A DNA stretch of 58,759 nt. Origin: Muribaculaceae bacterium. Its GTDB lineage: Bacteria > Bacteroidota > Bacteroidia > Bacteroidales > Muribaculaceae. Shown here one piece after another: positions 43,064 to 51,697 of this stretch. Position 1 is the first letter of the stretch; each line of letters opens with the position of its first letter. The notes under the pieces were generated by a model. It was not told the DNA's origin, ran no database searches, and worked only from the letters and a program-made list of their open reading frames with translations. The stretch covers positions 1 through 58,759 of the forward strand of contig JAIECF010000257.1 of NCBI GenBank assembly GCA_029068655.1, written 5' to 3'. The translations under genes and the position numbers were made by a program.

Positions 43064-44650
43064 TCAATGTTCGGGAGTGAGCTCAGGATGCGGATAGTCG
43101 ACTGTGAAATGCAGACCGCGGCTCTCCTTGCGTTCACGGGCCTGCCGCATGATGAGATAGCCGGTGTTGATGATGTTGCGCAGCTCACAGAGCGCACGGG
43201 TAGGTTTACTCTCCTTAAAGAGGCGTTCCGTCTCCTGATACAGGATGTCGAGGCGGTTCCACGCGCGGTCGAGACGGAGGTCGCTCCTTACAATGCCTAC
43301 ATAGTAGCCCATGATCTGGTTGACTTCCTTCTCCGACTGAGTGATCAGCACCATCTCTTCCGGATGGGTCGTGCCTTCATCGTTCCATTCCGGCACGTCG
43401 GTGCGGAAGTCGATGCCGTCGATCCTCTCGAGGGAGTGCTTCGCCGCCGCGTCGGCGTAGACCACAGCCTCGATCAGCGAGTTGGAGGCGAGGCGGTTGC
43501 CCCCGTGCAGCCCCGTGCAGGAGCATTCCCCGATAGCGTAGAGGCGATCTATGCTCGACTGCCCGTCAAGATCTACCTTTATGCCGCCGCATAGATAGTG
43601 GGCGGCGGGTGCCACGGGAATCATATCTTTCGTTATGTCGATCCCCAGAGAGAGGCATTTCTCGTAGATGTTGGGAAAGTGTCTTTTTGTCTCCTCCGGA
43701 TCCTTGTGGGTGACGTCGAGATATACATGGTCGGTGCCGTTCTGCTTCATCTCCGAGTCTATGGCCCGGGCTACGATATCGCGTGGAGCCAGCGACAGGC
43801 GGGGATCGTATTTATGCATGAATTCTTTCCCGTCGAGCGTCTTGAGCACAGCTCCGTAGCCACGCATAGCCTCTGTTATGAGGAAACTCGGACGATCGCC
43901 CGGATGATATAGCGCAGTGGGGTGGAACTGGATGAATTCCATGTCGCTGACGGTGCCTTTCGCACGGTAGACCATGGCGATGCCGTCGCCGGTCGCAACA
44001 AGAGGATTGGTTGTGGTGGTGTAGCAGGCGCCGACACCGCCTGTGGCCATCACTGTCACTTTAGCCAGGAAGGTATCCACCTTCTCTGTATTTTCGTCAA
44101 GCACATAGGCGCCGTAGCAGGTGATGTCCGGAGTGCGACGCGTCACTATCTTGCCTAAGTGATGTTGCGTTATAATCTCAACTGCGAAGTGATGCTCGAA
44201 GATGTCGATGTATGGATTCTCCTTTATACGCTCGATGAGAGACTGCTGTATCTCCGCGCCCGTATTGTCGGCGTGGTGCAGGATGCGGAACTCGCAGTGT
44301 CCGCCTTCCCGGTGAAGGTCGAAGCTTCCGTCTTCCTTACGGTCGAAGTCCACTCCCCATTCAAGTAGCTCCTTTATCTGTCGCGGGGCATTGCACACCA
44401 CTTTCTCCACAGCCGCGGGATCAGAGAGCCAGTCGCCGGCCACCATAGTGTCATGGATATGTTTTTCGAAATCGTCCACCTCAAGATTGGTGACGCTGGC
44501 CACTCCTCCCTGGGCGAAGAATGTATTGGCCTCTTCAAGCGTTGCCTTACAGATAATCGCCACGCGATGGGCCGGAGATGCCACCTTAAGGGCGAAGCTC
44601 ATTCCGGCTACGCCAGATCCTATCACAAGATAGTCGTATTTAAAAACCAT
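43064..44650 (-). CDS. nadB: L-aspartate oxidase
   Basis: A 528-residue FAD enzyme that oxidises L-aspartate to iminoaspartate, the first step of bacterial NAD synthesis, in the cytoplasm. The dinucleotide-binding motif GSGVAGMSFAL is at residues 8-18, the HREGGHCEFRI region at about 115, the substrate-binding segment DMEFIQFHPTALYHPG at about 235, and the second FAD segment YAIGECSCTGLHGGNRLASN at about 365. The C-terminal helical domain (RALCELRNIINTGYLIMRQA) is complete. nadA and nadC are not adjacent. No close operon partner. Confidence 0.97.
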   Translation of the reverse strand: MVFKYDYLVIGSGVAGMSFALKVASPAHRVAIICKATLEEANTFFAQGGVASVTNLEVDDFEKHIHDTMVAGDWLSDPAAVEKVVCNAPRQIKELLEWGVDFDRKEDGSFDLHREGGHCEFRILHHADNTGAEIQQSLIERIKENPYIDIFEHHFAVEIITQHHLGKIVTRRTPDITCYGAYVLDENTEKVDTFLAKVTVMATGGVGACYTTTTNPLVATGDGIAMVYRAKGTVSDMEFIQFHPTALYHPGDRPSFLITEAMRGYGAVLKTLDGKEFMHKYDPRLSLAPRDIVARAIDSEMKQNGTDHVYLDVTHKDPEETKRHFPNIYEKCLSLGIDITKDMIPVAPAAHYLCGGIKVDLDGQSSIDRLYAIGECSCTGLHGGNRLASNSLIEAVVYADAAAKHSLERIDGIDFRTDVPEWNDEGTTHPEEMVLITQSEKEVNQIMGYYVGIVRSDLRLDRAWNRLDILYQETERLFKESKPTRALCELRNIINTGYLIMRQARERKESRGLHFTVDYPHPELTPEH

Positions 44651-44677
44651 TTCGAATCAAAGTTTAGTCTATTGGTA

Positions 44678-44736
44678 GGGCGCGGGCCAGTCACGGCCCG
44701 CGCCCTTGAGGTCGGATAATAAGAAACGTTTCTTAT
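44678..44736 (-). terminator. Two inverted repeats after the OmpA/TPR gene
   Basis: AATAAGAAACGTTTCTTATT (44717-44736) is a perfect palindrome ending at the stop codon. It is followed by an 11-bp GC-only stem (44678-44688 with 44695-44705, 6-nt loop). There is no T-run after the GC hairpin, so it may protect the mRNA 3' end or terminate by another route. Confidence 0.5.
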
Positions 44737-46415
44737 TAGAATGCGAGATTGTAGCTTGCGAACTCGAGGTCCTTCTTAGCCTTCTCAAGCATGGAGTTGT
44801 CGAGCTTGATGGCTTCGCGGAGGTTGGTCATCACCATATTCTCGTTGTTGGTGCGTGCGCCCACGATTGCAGCGAGATAGTAGGTGTTGGCGTTCGGGTT
44901 CTGGATGCCGGCGAGAGTGTTCTTGGCAGCGCTGTAGTCCTTTGCGAGGATCTGTGCGAGGGCTGCGTTGTTGTTCTTCTCGTTTCCAAGGCTGCTTACA
45001 GCGTTGGATACCTTGCCTTCGTTGAGGTAGAGCACGCCGAGGGCTGCTGCTGCCTCAGGCACGCCGGCTGCGCCGCCGATGAGGTCCTTGGCCTTGCTTA
45101 CCTCGTTGTTGGCGAGTGCTACGAGACCCTGGTTGAGATCTACAGACTTGTCGTTGGGAGCAAGCTTCTTGGCCTGTGCGAGGGCCTTGGAGGCTGCATC
45201 GTAGTTGCCGAGGCTGAACTGGGTTGCGCCGAGGCCGTTCCAGGTACGGAAGTCGTTGGGATAGATCTGGGTAGCTGCTGTGTAGATAGCTGCCTTCTTG
45301 TTCACGTCGTCAGTGATGGTGGCCAGATAGAGGATCTCCTCGATGTTGAGGCCGCTCGGGTTGGAAGCGAAGATGGCTACCATCTCTTCGTCGCTCTTGC
45401 CGATAACGTTGACTGTAGCTACGATCTTAGAGTAGCGGAGCTGGGGAAGGATCTGCTCGGCCAGCTCGTTGAAGACTGCCGACATGTTCTTGAGCTCTGC
45501 CTCACGCTGCTCGGGATCCTTATACATCTTGAGGACGCTCAGGATGAGGTTCTTGTCCTGGATGTTGCTCTTCTCTACGAGCTGCTGGAAGCCTTCCCAG
45601 TCCTCGGGAGTGAACTCTGAAGTGAGTTCGCCGAATTCTGTGATCTTGTCCTTCTTGAGCTGGTTGCGCATGTAGTTTACGGTGTTCACCTCACGCTTTT
45701 CAGCGAGCTGGGTGTTGAAGGCCATAGTACCATCAGGAGAAGCGTAGGAGTGAACGTTCACGTTAGCGATCTCCATGTTGGGAGCAGCGTTAGCAGCCAG
45801 AAGGTCCTTGTTGAAGTCAACATAGTCGGCTGCGTCAGTCTGGTTGGCGCGGATGTTGGCCTGGTTGATGAGGAACTTGATCTCGGCGCTGTATTTCTCC
45901 TTGATGATGCGCTCGAAGTTGCTGGTGGCGGGAGCAGGCTCGAGAACGGTTACGTCGGTAAGAGTTGATGTCGCGATCACACCGTAGCCGACCTTAACGC
46001 GGGGAAGGACATAATCCTTGCCGCCCTGGTTCACCTTGAAGTCAAGGTAAAGGTCGCTGTTTGCCATCTCGGGCTGATAAAGCACGTTGAAGGGGATAGT
46101 GACCGGACCGCCGTCCTTGTAAGAGATCACCTGACCGTTGGCGCGGGCGTTCTCACCCTGGAAAGTAACCTGCGAGCTGGAAGCCTCGCCGCCATCCCAT
46201 ACGAGAACGGGAGTGACAGTCACCACTGCGTTCTTGGGCATGAATTTCGCGGGTACCGTACCGGAAATGGTTGCCGGAACTGTTTCGCCTACTGTCTCCA
46301 GCGGGGTAGGGTTGGTGGTGAAATACTCCGAAGCGAAGTCACTCACCTTCTTGGAGCAGGATCCCATCGTCAGGACCATGGCTCCCAATGAAAGATAAAC
46401 TAATGTCTTTTTCAT
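44736..46415 (-). CDS. OmpA-like/TPR lipoprotein, probably abundant
   Basis: A 559-residue lipoprotein (signal peptide MKKTLVYLSLGAMVLTMGSC). I start at 46415 because the signal peptide begins there. The N-terminal part (about 25-190) is beta-rich. The middle carries an OmpA-like segment, VHSYASPDGTMAFNTQLAEK (about 250-270), a form of the peptidoglycan-binding motif. The C-terminal half is TPR repeats (FRTWNGLGATQFSLGNYDAA and following). Codon use is strongly biased (GCC, CTC, GAG, AAG), more than its neighbours, implying high expression. It has a consensus promoter about 95 bp upstream. It likely links outer membrane and cell wall or scaffolds envelope assembly. Confidence 0.85.
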   Translation of the reverse strand: MKKTLVYLSLGAMVLTMGSCSKKVSDFASEYFTTNPTPLETVGETVPATISGTVPAKFMPKNAVVTVTPVLVWDGGEASSSQVTFQGENARANGQVISYKDGGPVTIPFNVLYQPEMANSDLYLDFKVNQGGKDYVLPRVKVGYGVIATSTLTDVTVLEPAPATSNFERIIKEKYSAEIKFLINQANIRANQTDAADYVDFNKDLLAANAAPNMEIANVNVHSYASPDGTMAFNTQLAEKREVNTVNYMRNQLKKDKITEFGELTSEFTPEDWEGFQQLVEKSNIQDKNLILSVLKMYKDPEQREAELKNMSAVFNELAEQILPQLRYSKIVATVNVIGKSDEEMVAIFASNPSGLNIEEILYLATITDDVNKKAAIYTAATQIYPNDFRTWNGLGATQFSLGNYDAASKALAQAKKLAPNDKSVDLNQGLVALANNEVSKAKDLIGGAAGVPEAAAALGVLYLNEGKVSNAVSSLGNEKNNNAALAQILAKDYSAAKNTLAGIQNPNANTYYLAAIVGARTNNENMVMTNLREAIKLDNSMLEKAKKDLEFASYNLAF

Positions 46416-46511
46416 GATCATGTGTATAAAAAAACTAACTAAATTTCGGATTATCAATACATTAAATTCCCAAACCCACACATCGGCGCGGATTTTCGGG
46501 CATTTGGAGTC

Positions 46512-46542
46512 CAAAGTTACATAATTAACATTAGATTTGCAA
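46512..46542 (-). promoter_or_regulatory. Consensus promoter of the OmpA/TPR lipoprotein gene
   Basis: Minus strand: TTGC (46539-46542), 19-bp spacer, TAACTTTG (46512-46519). It gives a leader of about 90 nt. Confidence 0.75.
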
Positions 46543-46603
46543 CTTTTTTCCGCAAAAAATCCGGTCCACCCCTTTACGGCATCCTCATTTGCGTGATGAT
46601 CGG

Positions 46604-47548
46604 TCAGGATTCGTAGAAGATAGCTTCCTTCTGATAGCGCGCCATGAGCGTATTGTAGGCCCAGTCGTCGCATGGATTGAGCGTTATTCCGCGCGATTCG
46701 TCGATGATATAGTCGGTGATGGGGGCACCCGCGTAGATCGAGCAGACCACACCGCCGCCAAGACGCGGATTCACCTCCATCAGAAGATAGCGGTTGCGGT
46801 CAAGGTCGTGTAAGAACTGAAGGGTCACGGGACCTCTCAGGCCGAATGTCTCTATCACCTGCCGGCTGAGCTTGTCAAGGGTAGCGTTGCGGCAAGTGAT
46901 GGTGCGTGTCACTTCTCCACCCATCACCTCGAGACGCACTCTCGGCACTACCGTCAGGATCTCGCCTTTCTGCGACACGTAACAGTCTACCGTATATTCG
47001 TCACGGTTCTCTATATATTCCTGCACAAGATAGTTGCTCAGGTTCTCGAGCTGCATGAGCTCGTCGAGCGTATGGAAGATCTTGATGCCTCTCGATGCCG
47101 AGCCCTTCCTCGGCTTGGCAATGGCCGGCATCTTGGCGTTGATGGCCGTATAGGTCTTCGGAATGGGGATTCCTGCCTTCTCGAAGGCTCTGGCGGCTTC
47201 GACTTTGTCAAACATGGTGCGGCTCGTCTCGAAATCTCCTACAGGAACAAACACCTCCGGCAGATGATGGCGCACCTTCGACGCGATCTCGATGGCGCCG
47301 TCTACGAAGGGCAGTATGATGTCGATCTCATATTCCTTAGCCACCTTGACTATATCAGCCACGACATTGGGATCACTCCAGCGAAGACCGACTATCACCT
47401 TTCCCACAAGAGCTATCGGCACCTGCTCAAGGAGCTCATAGCTGATGATGTTGACCTCGCGCCCGATCCTCTCGCCGCTGCGCTTGAAAAGCTCCGCCAT
47501 CGACACACGGCGCGCGCCGCCGAGCATCATAATGTTTATCTTCTTCAT
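46604..47548 (-). CDS. ATP-grasp ligase (carbamoyl-phosphate synthase-like)
   Basis: A 314-residue cytoplasmic protein of the ATP-grasp superfamily. The N-terminal Rossmann-like part (about 1-110) has IMMLGGARRVSMAELFKRSG. The ATP-grasp fold (about 115-290) has PAIAKPRKGSASRGIKIF, binding ATP, and the metal-binding MEVNPRLGGGVV. It would join a carboxylate and an amine through an acyl-phosphate; the substrate is unknown. Its start overlaps the end of the LegB-like gene by 4 bp, so translation is coupled. The pairing points to modification of a sugar or cell-surface precursor. No peptide or fatty-acid pathway gene is next to it except the acyltransferase at the start of the operon. Confidence 0.85.
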   Translation of the reverse strand: MKKINIMMLGGARRVSMAELFKRSGERIGREVNIISYELLEQVPIALVGKVIVGLRWSDPNVVADIVKVAKEYEIDIILPFVDGAIEIASKVRHHLPEVFVPVGDFETSRTMFDKVEAARAFEKAGIPIPKTYTAINAKMPAIAKPRKGSASRGIKIFHTLDELMQLENLSNYLVQEYIENRDEYTVDCYVSQKGEILTVVPRVRLEVMGGEVTRTITCRNATLDKLSRQVIETFGLRGPVTLQFLHDLDRNRYLLMEVNPRLGGGVVCSIYAGAPITDYIIDESRGITLNPCDDWAYNTLMARYQKEAIFYES

Positions 47549-48522
47549 ACGTTATAGATTCCTGATTTATATTTACTGAGATTTGACGGATCCGAAAACC
47601 ACTCTATCGTCTTCCGCAGGCCCTCTTCAAGCGTATTGCGCGGACGCCAGTCGGTCAGGGAAGTAATGAGGCTGTTGTCGCCCAGCAGACGGAAGACCTC
47701 GCTGCCCCCGGGACGCAGACGCTGAGGATCCGTCACCCATTTGACGTCGGCGCCCATAAGCCTCGCTATGGTCTCAAGCGTGTCGGCCATGCTCACCTCG
47801 CGCCCCGTGGCTATATTGATTTCCTTTCCGATTGATTCATCGCAGCCGGCAAGCGCTATAAACCCCGCCGCAGTATCCGCCACATAGTTGAAGTCGCGTG
47901 TCGGAGTGAGATCTCCCACCTTTATCTCACGCTCTCCCGCTGCGATCTGCGTGATGATGGTAGGGATGATGGCGCGCGCCGACTGGCGCGGGCCGTAGGT
48001 ATTGAATGGCCTTACGACTGTGACGGGAGTCTCGAAAGCGTTATGGAAACTCAGAGCTATCGCGTCGGCCCCGATCTTCGATGCTGAATAGGGAGACTGC
48101 GGCTGCTTCGGGTGCTTCTCGTCGATCGGCACGTATCTCGCAGTACCGTATACCTCCGAGGTAGAAGTGACAAGCAGACGCTCCACCTGCTCGTCCCTGA
48201 CGGCCTGGCATATGTTTAGGGTTCCCTTCACGTTCGTGTCTACGTAGGAGTCAGGTGCTACATAGCTGTAAGGGATAGCGATAAGGGCGGCGAGATGAAA
48301 AACCGTATCGACACCTCTCACTATGTGCCGGCAGTAGTTGGGATCGCGCACATCTCCCGTGACTACTTCGAGGCCGGGATGACGTATGTCTTCAAGCCAG
48401 CCCCAGTTGTTGAAGGAGTTGTACTGGGCGAGGGCCCTGACCTCGCACCCCTTGTCAAGCAGAGCCTGCGTGAGGTGTGATCCTATGAAGCCATCGGCTC
48501 CTGTCACGAGTACCTTATTCAT
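47545..48522 (-). CDS. NAD-dependent sugar-nucleotide dehydratase, LegB-like
   Basis: A 325-residue extended short-chain dehydrogenase. The NAD-binding motif VTGADGFIGSHL is at residues 5-16, the TSTSEVYGTARYVPIDEKHP active-site region at about 120-140, and the catalytic YSASK at about 147 with RPFNTYGPRQSARAIIPTI. This matches LegB, the UDP-GlcNAc-type 4,6-dehydratase that starts legionaminic acid synthesis. The other pathway genes (LegC-type aminotransferase, NeuB-type synthase) are not nearby, so the product may be used differently here. It is the second gene of a three-gene operon between the acyltransferase (14 bp upstream) and the ATP-grasp gene. Confidence 0.88.
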   Translation of the reverse strand: MNKVLVTGADGFIGSHLTQALLDKGCEVRALAQYNSFNNWGWLEDIRHPGLEVVTGDVRDPNYCRHIVRGVDTVFHLAALIAIPYSYVAPDSYVDTNVKGTLNICQAVRDEQVERLLVTSTSEVYGTARYVPIDEKHPKQPQSPYSASKIGADAIALSFHNAFETPVTVVRPFNTYGPRQSARAIIPTIITQIAAGEREIKVGDLTPTRDFNYVADTAAGFIALAGCDESIGKEINIATGREVSMADTLETIARLMGADVKWVTDPQRLRPGGSEVFRLLGDNSLITSLTDWRPRNTLEEGLRKTIEWFSDPSNLSKYKSGIYNV

Positions 48523-48536
48523 TGCTTGCCTATACG

Positions 48537-49487
48537 TTAATTGCCTATTTCTTCTTTATATGTCTCTATATGCCGTTCCTTCTTCTCCTGGAGTATCTCC
48601 GAGATGGTAAGGAAGATTCCGCTTTCCTCCACGTCGCCGAATTCGTCGTTGACCGCCGTTCCAAACATGCGCATCGTAGGAGATAGGCTCATATAGGCGT
48701 TGACGAGCGGAGGGATGTTAAGCCCCTTCTCGCGTATGAGTCGGTTGAGGATCTTATAGTCTTCCTTATAATTCTCGCCCGAGAACTTCTCCTGTATCTC
48801 CGGGGTCATGGCGCTTGTGGAGAGCGGTCTGAGCGGGCGCACCAATTCTTCGGTGTCAGGGAAATGCTTGTTGAGGAAACCGAGGATGAGGTCGAGATTT
48901 TCCCTGCCGAAGGCCGGATACATCGTCACCTTACCGAAGAGATACTTGATGTGTGGATACACCACCGTGAGGGCACCGAGTCCGTCCCATAGGTTGTCGA
49001 GCGCGAAGAGAGCCTTGGTTCCGGCCTTGCTGCTCTGGTATCCAACCGAAACGAACGAACGCCCGAGCTCGAGTGTTTCAGGCAATATCTCTTTAAGGAA
49101 ACGGTCTGAAAACCTGAAGAGATGCGCGGTGGCGATATGGGGAGTTCCTGTCGACATATCTATCTTGTCGCCCGTTATGAAGCGGTATCCTCCGAGGATC
49201 TCCCTCGCCTGCGGATCCCAGACGATCAGCTGCCGGCATGGTTCCGGCATCGTGTCGAACTCGTCGATATCGTAAGGCCGTCCCGTTCCTCCGCCCGCCT
49301 GGCGGAAGGCCACCTCACGCAGGCGTCCTATCTCAAGCATAGTGTTGGGCGCACAATGGGCGTCGACAACGTAAAGATAGTTGTCGCCTTTGTTGGTATG
49401 GCGGAGAAACCGATCCGGAGTAAGTTCACTCTCGATGGCGGTCCGCTCCACGGGTGGTATGACGGGCTCCATTGTTATTGTTTCCAT
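48537..49487 (-). CDS. GNAT-type N-acyltransferase (OlsB/GlsB-like)
   Basis: A 316-residue protein of the family once called 'putative hemolysin', with an acyl-ACP-dependent N-acyltransferase fold. Typical segments are MLEIGRLREVAFRQAGGGTG (about 55-75), LELGRSFVSVGYQ (about 140-152) and LGALTVVYPHIKYLFGKVTM (about 170). Relatives make N-acyl ornithine (OlsB) or N-acyl glycine lipids (GlsB in Bacteroides thetaiotaomicron). I start at 49487 (METITMEP), just after a likely -7 box region, rather than the upstream in-frame ATG at 49532. No GlsA-type O-acyltransferase is adjacent. It leads the operon with LegB-like and ATP-grasp genes. Confidence 0.85.
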   Translation of the reverse strand: METITMEPVIPPVERTAIESELTPDRFLRHTNKGDNYLYVVDAHCAPNTMLEIGRLREVAFRQAGGGTGRPYDIDEFDTMPEPCRQLIVWDPQAREILGGYRFITGDKIDMSTGTPHIATAHLFRFSDRFLKEILPETLELGRSFVSVGYQSSKAGTKALFALDNLWDGLGALTVVYPHIKYLFGKVTMYPAFGRENLDLILGFLNKHFPDTEELVRPLRPLSTSAMTPEIQEKFSGENYKEDYKILNRLIREKGLNIPPLVNAYMSLSPTMRMFGTAVNDEFGDVEESGIFLTISEILQEKKERHIETYKEEIGN

Positions 49488-49529
49488 ATGTAGTCGATCT
49501 TCCCGTTTTTGACCTATCCTCCCAAACTG

Positions 49530-49537
49530 CAAAGTTA
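49530..49537 (-). promoter_or_regulatory. -7 box upstream of the acyltransferase operon
   Basis: Minus strand TAACTTTG, 43 bp before the start codon at 49487. The -33 region is not a clear TTTG. It overlaps the longer reading frame that begins at 49532, supporting the start at 49487. Confidence 0.5.
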
Positions 49538-49566
49538 ATAATAAATTTTCAATAATGCGTTATCAT

Positions 49567-49600
49567 CAATTCATAATTCATAATTCATAATGCATAATTA
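49567..49600. repeat. Dispersed AT-rich repeat (AATTCAT / AATGCATAATT units)
   Basis: Tandem ATTCATA units followed by ATGCATAATT, the reverse-strand form of the repeat at 13087-13111 and 37314-37331. It lies in the uvrC-acyltransferase spacer. Confidence 0.55.
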
Positions 49601-49636
49601 CCTGCCGACACCCCGACCACACGACCACACAGCGAC

Positions 49637-51583
49637 TCAACGATCCTGATGGAAATGGGCATAGACGAGTGCGCCCTTTGCCTTGCCGATGGCCGCGGCG
49701 ATGTCGTCGAGGGTAGCTTCCTTTATGCGCTTTACGCTTTTGAAATGCTTTATCAGGGCTGTTTTGGTGGCCGGACCGACACCCTTGATGCTGTCGAGCT
49801 CGCTGACGGTCTGCCCCTTCGACCTACGGTCGCGATGGTGAGTGATGCCGAAGCGGTGGGCTTCGTCGCGCATCGCCTGAATCACACGAAGGCTCGGACT
49901 GGTCTTGTTGATATAGAGAGGCAGCGAGTCGCCGGGGAAATATATCTCCTCAAGTCGTTTTGCTATACCTACGAGAGCCACCTCTCCCCTTATCCCCATT
50001 TCATCGAAAGCTTCTACCGCCGCGCTGAGCTGCCCCTTTCCTCCATCGACCACCACCATATCGGGAAGCTTCTCTCCCTCGGCCATCATCCTGGTATAGC
50101 GACGGTGGAGCACCTCCTTCATTGAGGCGAAGTCGTCGGCCCCCACTACTGTCTTGATGATGAAGTGGCGATAGTCGCGCTTCGCAGGCTTGCCGTTGCG
50201 GAAGACCACGCAGCTGGCTACAGGGTTCGTGCCCTGTATGTTTGAGTTGTCGAAACATTCTATATGGCGCGGCTGCACCTCAAGGCGAAAATCACGCTTC
50301 ATTGTCTCCATGAGTTTATCCACGCTCCTCTCCGGATCCAGGGCCTCCGCCTGCTTCTCCTTATCATTAAGGTATTGGGTGGCGTTTTTGACCGCTACAT
50401 CGAGCACTTTCTTCATATCGCCCCGTTTCGGAATTGAGAAACGCACATTCCCGAATTCCACATCGGGCAGAAAAGGCACGATGACTTCGGAGAATTTTCT
50501 CTCAAACCGGCGTCCGACTTCCGCTATAGCCATGGAGAGCAGTTCTTCTCTGGTGGATGCCGAGCAGCGTTTGTATTCAAGGTTGATGCTCTGTATGACG
50601 GCCCCGTTGTGGAGATGCATGAAGTTGACTACGGCGGAGTCCTCGTCGTCGCTGGCCACGAATCCGAAGATGTCCAGTTCGGCTGTCTCGGTCTTTGCCA
50701 CCACGCTCTTCGCGTTGTAGCGCTTTACTGCCTCGTATTTTTCCTTCACCTCCTGTGCCTGCTCGAACTTCCACTCCGAACTTAGGTGCTCCATCTCTTC
50801 AAGCAGGTATTTCTCGAGCTCAACGGTCTCGCCCCGGAGTATGGCTCGCACGCGGGCTACATATTCCTCATATTGGTCTTTATTGATGAAGCCACGGCAT
50901 GGACCCCCGCATTTCTTTATATGATAGTCGAGGCATAGCGAGTATTTACCCCTTGCTATCCCCTTTTCATCGAGGATATGCCGGCAGCTGCGGAGCGGAA
51001 ATATATCGCGGATGAGCTGCAGCACCACCTTCGCCGACTGCACGTTGGAATATGGTCCGTAGTATTTAGCCCCGAGTCCCTTCTCGCGGGTCATGAAGAC
51101 TCGCGGAAAATCCTCTTTGGTTACTACTATCCAAGGATATGATTTGTCGTCTTTCAGCAATACATTGTAGCGCGGCTGGTATTCCTTGATCATGGCGCTC
51201 TCGAGGTGAAGCGCGTCCTCCTCTGTGTGCACTACGATGAAGCGCATATCGACAATGGAACGCACCAGCAGATTGGTGCGCCTTATGTCGTGCTGGCGAT
51301 TGAAATAAGACGACACGCGCCTCTTCAGCCTTTTTGCCTTCCCTACATAGATGACGGTGCCTGTATTGTCAAGATACATGTATACGCCCGGAGAGTCAGG
51401 GAGCGAAAGTATCTTCTCACGCAACTTCTCTCCGGGGCGGTTGTTTCTTATGTCTTCAGGCGTACGGTCCGACACTATCTCGAGATTGAAACCACCATGC
51501 TCGTTAATGTCGCGCCCTACCCCTGCGAGCAGTTCGTCTCCCTGATTTCCGCTCTCCATGTCTTTGCTATCTGAATCCTTCAT
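49637..51583 (-). CDS. uvrC: UvrABC system protein C
   Basis: A 648-residue nucleotide-excision-repair nuclease that makes both cuts at a damaged strand. The GIY-YIG nuclease is near the N-terminus (SPGVYMYLDNTGTVIYVGKA), followed by a Cys-rich region (SLCLDYHIKKCGGPCRGF), the UvrB-binding helix pair (about 240-280), the RNase H-like nuclease (ECFDNSNIQG, about 420) and C-terminal helix-hairpin-helix motifs (DSIKGVGPATKTALIKHFKS). I start at 51583 because it has a purine-rich AAGGAAG site, and the longer reading frame would begin inside the apt terminator. About 50 residues before the nuclease domain are low-complexity and unusual. Confidence 0.95.
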   Translation of the reverse strand: MKDSDSKDMESGNQGDELLAGVGRDINEHGGFNLEIVSDRTPEDIRNNRPGEKLREKILSLPDSPGVYMYLDNTGTVIYVGKAKRLKRRVSSYFNRQHDIRRTNLLVRSIVDMRFIVVHTEEDALHLESAMIKEYQPRYNVLLKDDKSYPWIVVTKEDFPRVFMTREKGLGAKYYGPYSNVQSAKVVLQLIRDIFPLRSCRHILDEKGIARGKYSLCLDYHIKKCGGPCRGFINKDQYEEYVARVRAILRGETVELEKYLLEEMEHLSSEWKFEQAQEVKEKYEAVKRYNAKSVVAKTETAELDIFGFVASDDEDSAVVNFMHLHNGAVIQSINLEYKRCSASTREELLSMAIAEVGRRFERKFSEVIVPFLPDVEFGNVRFSIPKRGDMKKVLDVAVKNATQYLNDKEKQAEALDPERSVDKLMETMKRDFRLEVQPRHIECFDNSNIQGTNPVASCVVFRNGKPAKRDYRHFIIKTVVGADDFASMKEVLHRRYTRMMAEGEKLPDMVVVDGGKGQLSAAVEAFDEMGIRGEVALVGIAKRLEEIYFPGDSLPLYINKTSPSLRVIQAMRDEAHRFGITHHRDRRSKGQTVSELDSIKGVGPATKTALIKHFKSVKRIKEATLDDIAAAIGKAKGALVYAHFHQDR

Positions 51584-51651
51584 CTTCTTCCTTTCTCTTC
51601 CTCTGCTACCGGCCGGCGCCATTCCTGCTCTCTCTGCCGGTCGGTATGATA

Positions 51652-51688
51652 TAAAAAAATTCGCCAATGGCATCGTATCCATCGGCGA
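51652..51688 (-). terminator. Hairpin terminator of apt
   Basis: TCGCCAATGG (51661-51670) pairs with CCATCGGCGA (51679-51688), one mismatch in the middle; on the minus strand it is followed by ATTTTTTTAT. Confidence 0.8.
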
Positions 51689-51697
51689 TATTCATCA

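Noticed and set aside
44706..45620. 304-codon open frame antisense to the OmpA/TPR gene
   Set aside because: It mirrors a strongly codon-biased gene (GAG, CTC and GCC read backwards give few stops). The protein is Val/Leu/Cys-rich without domains, and the real gene has a signal peptide and recognisable repeats.
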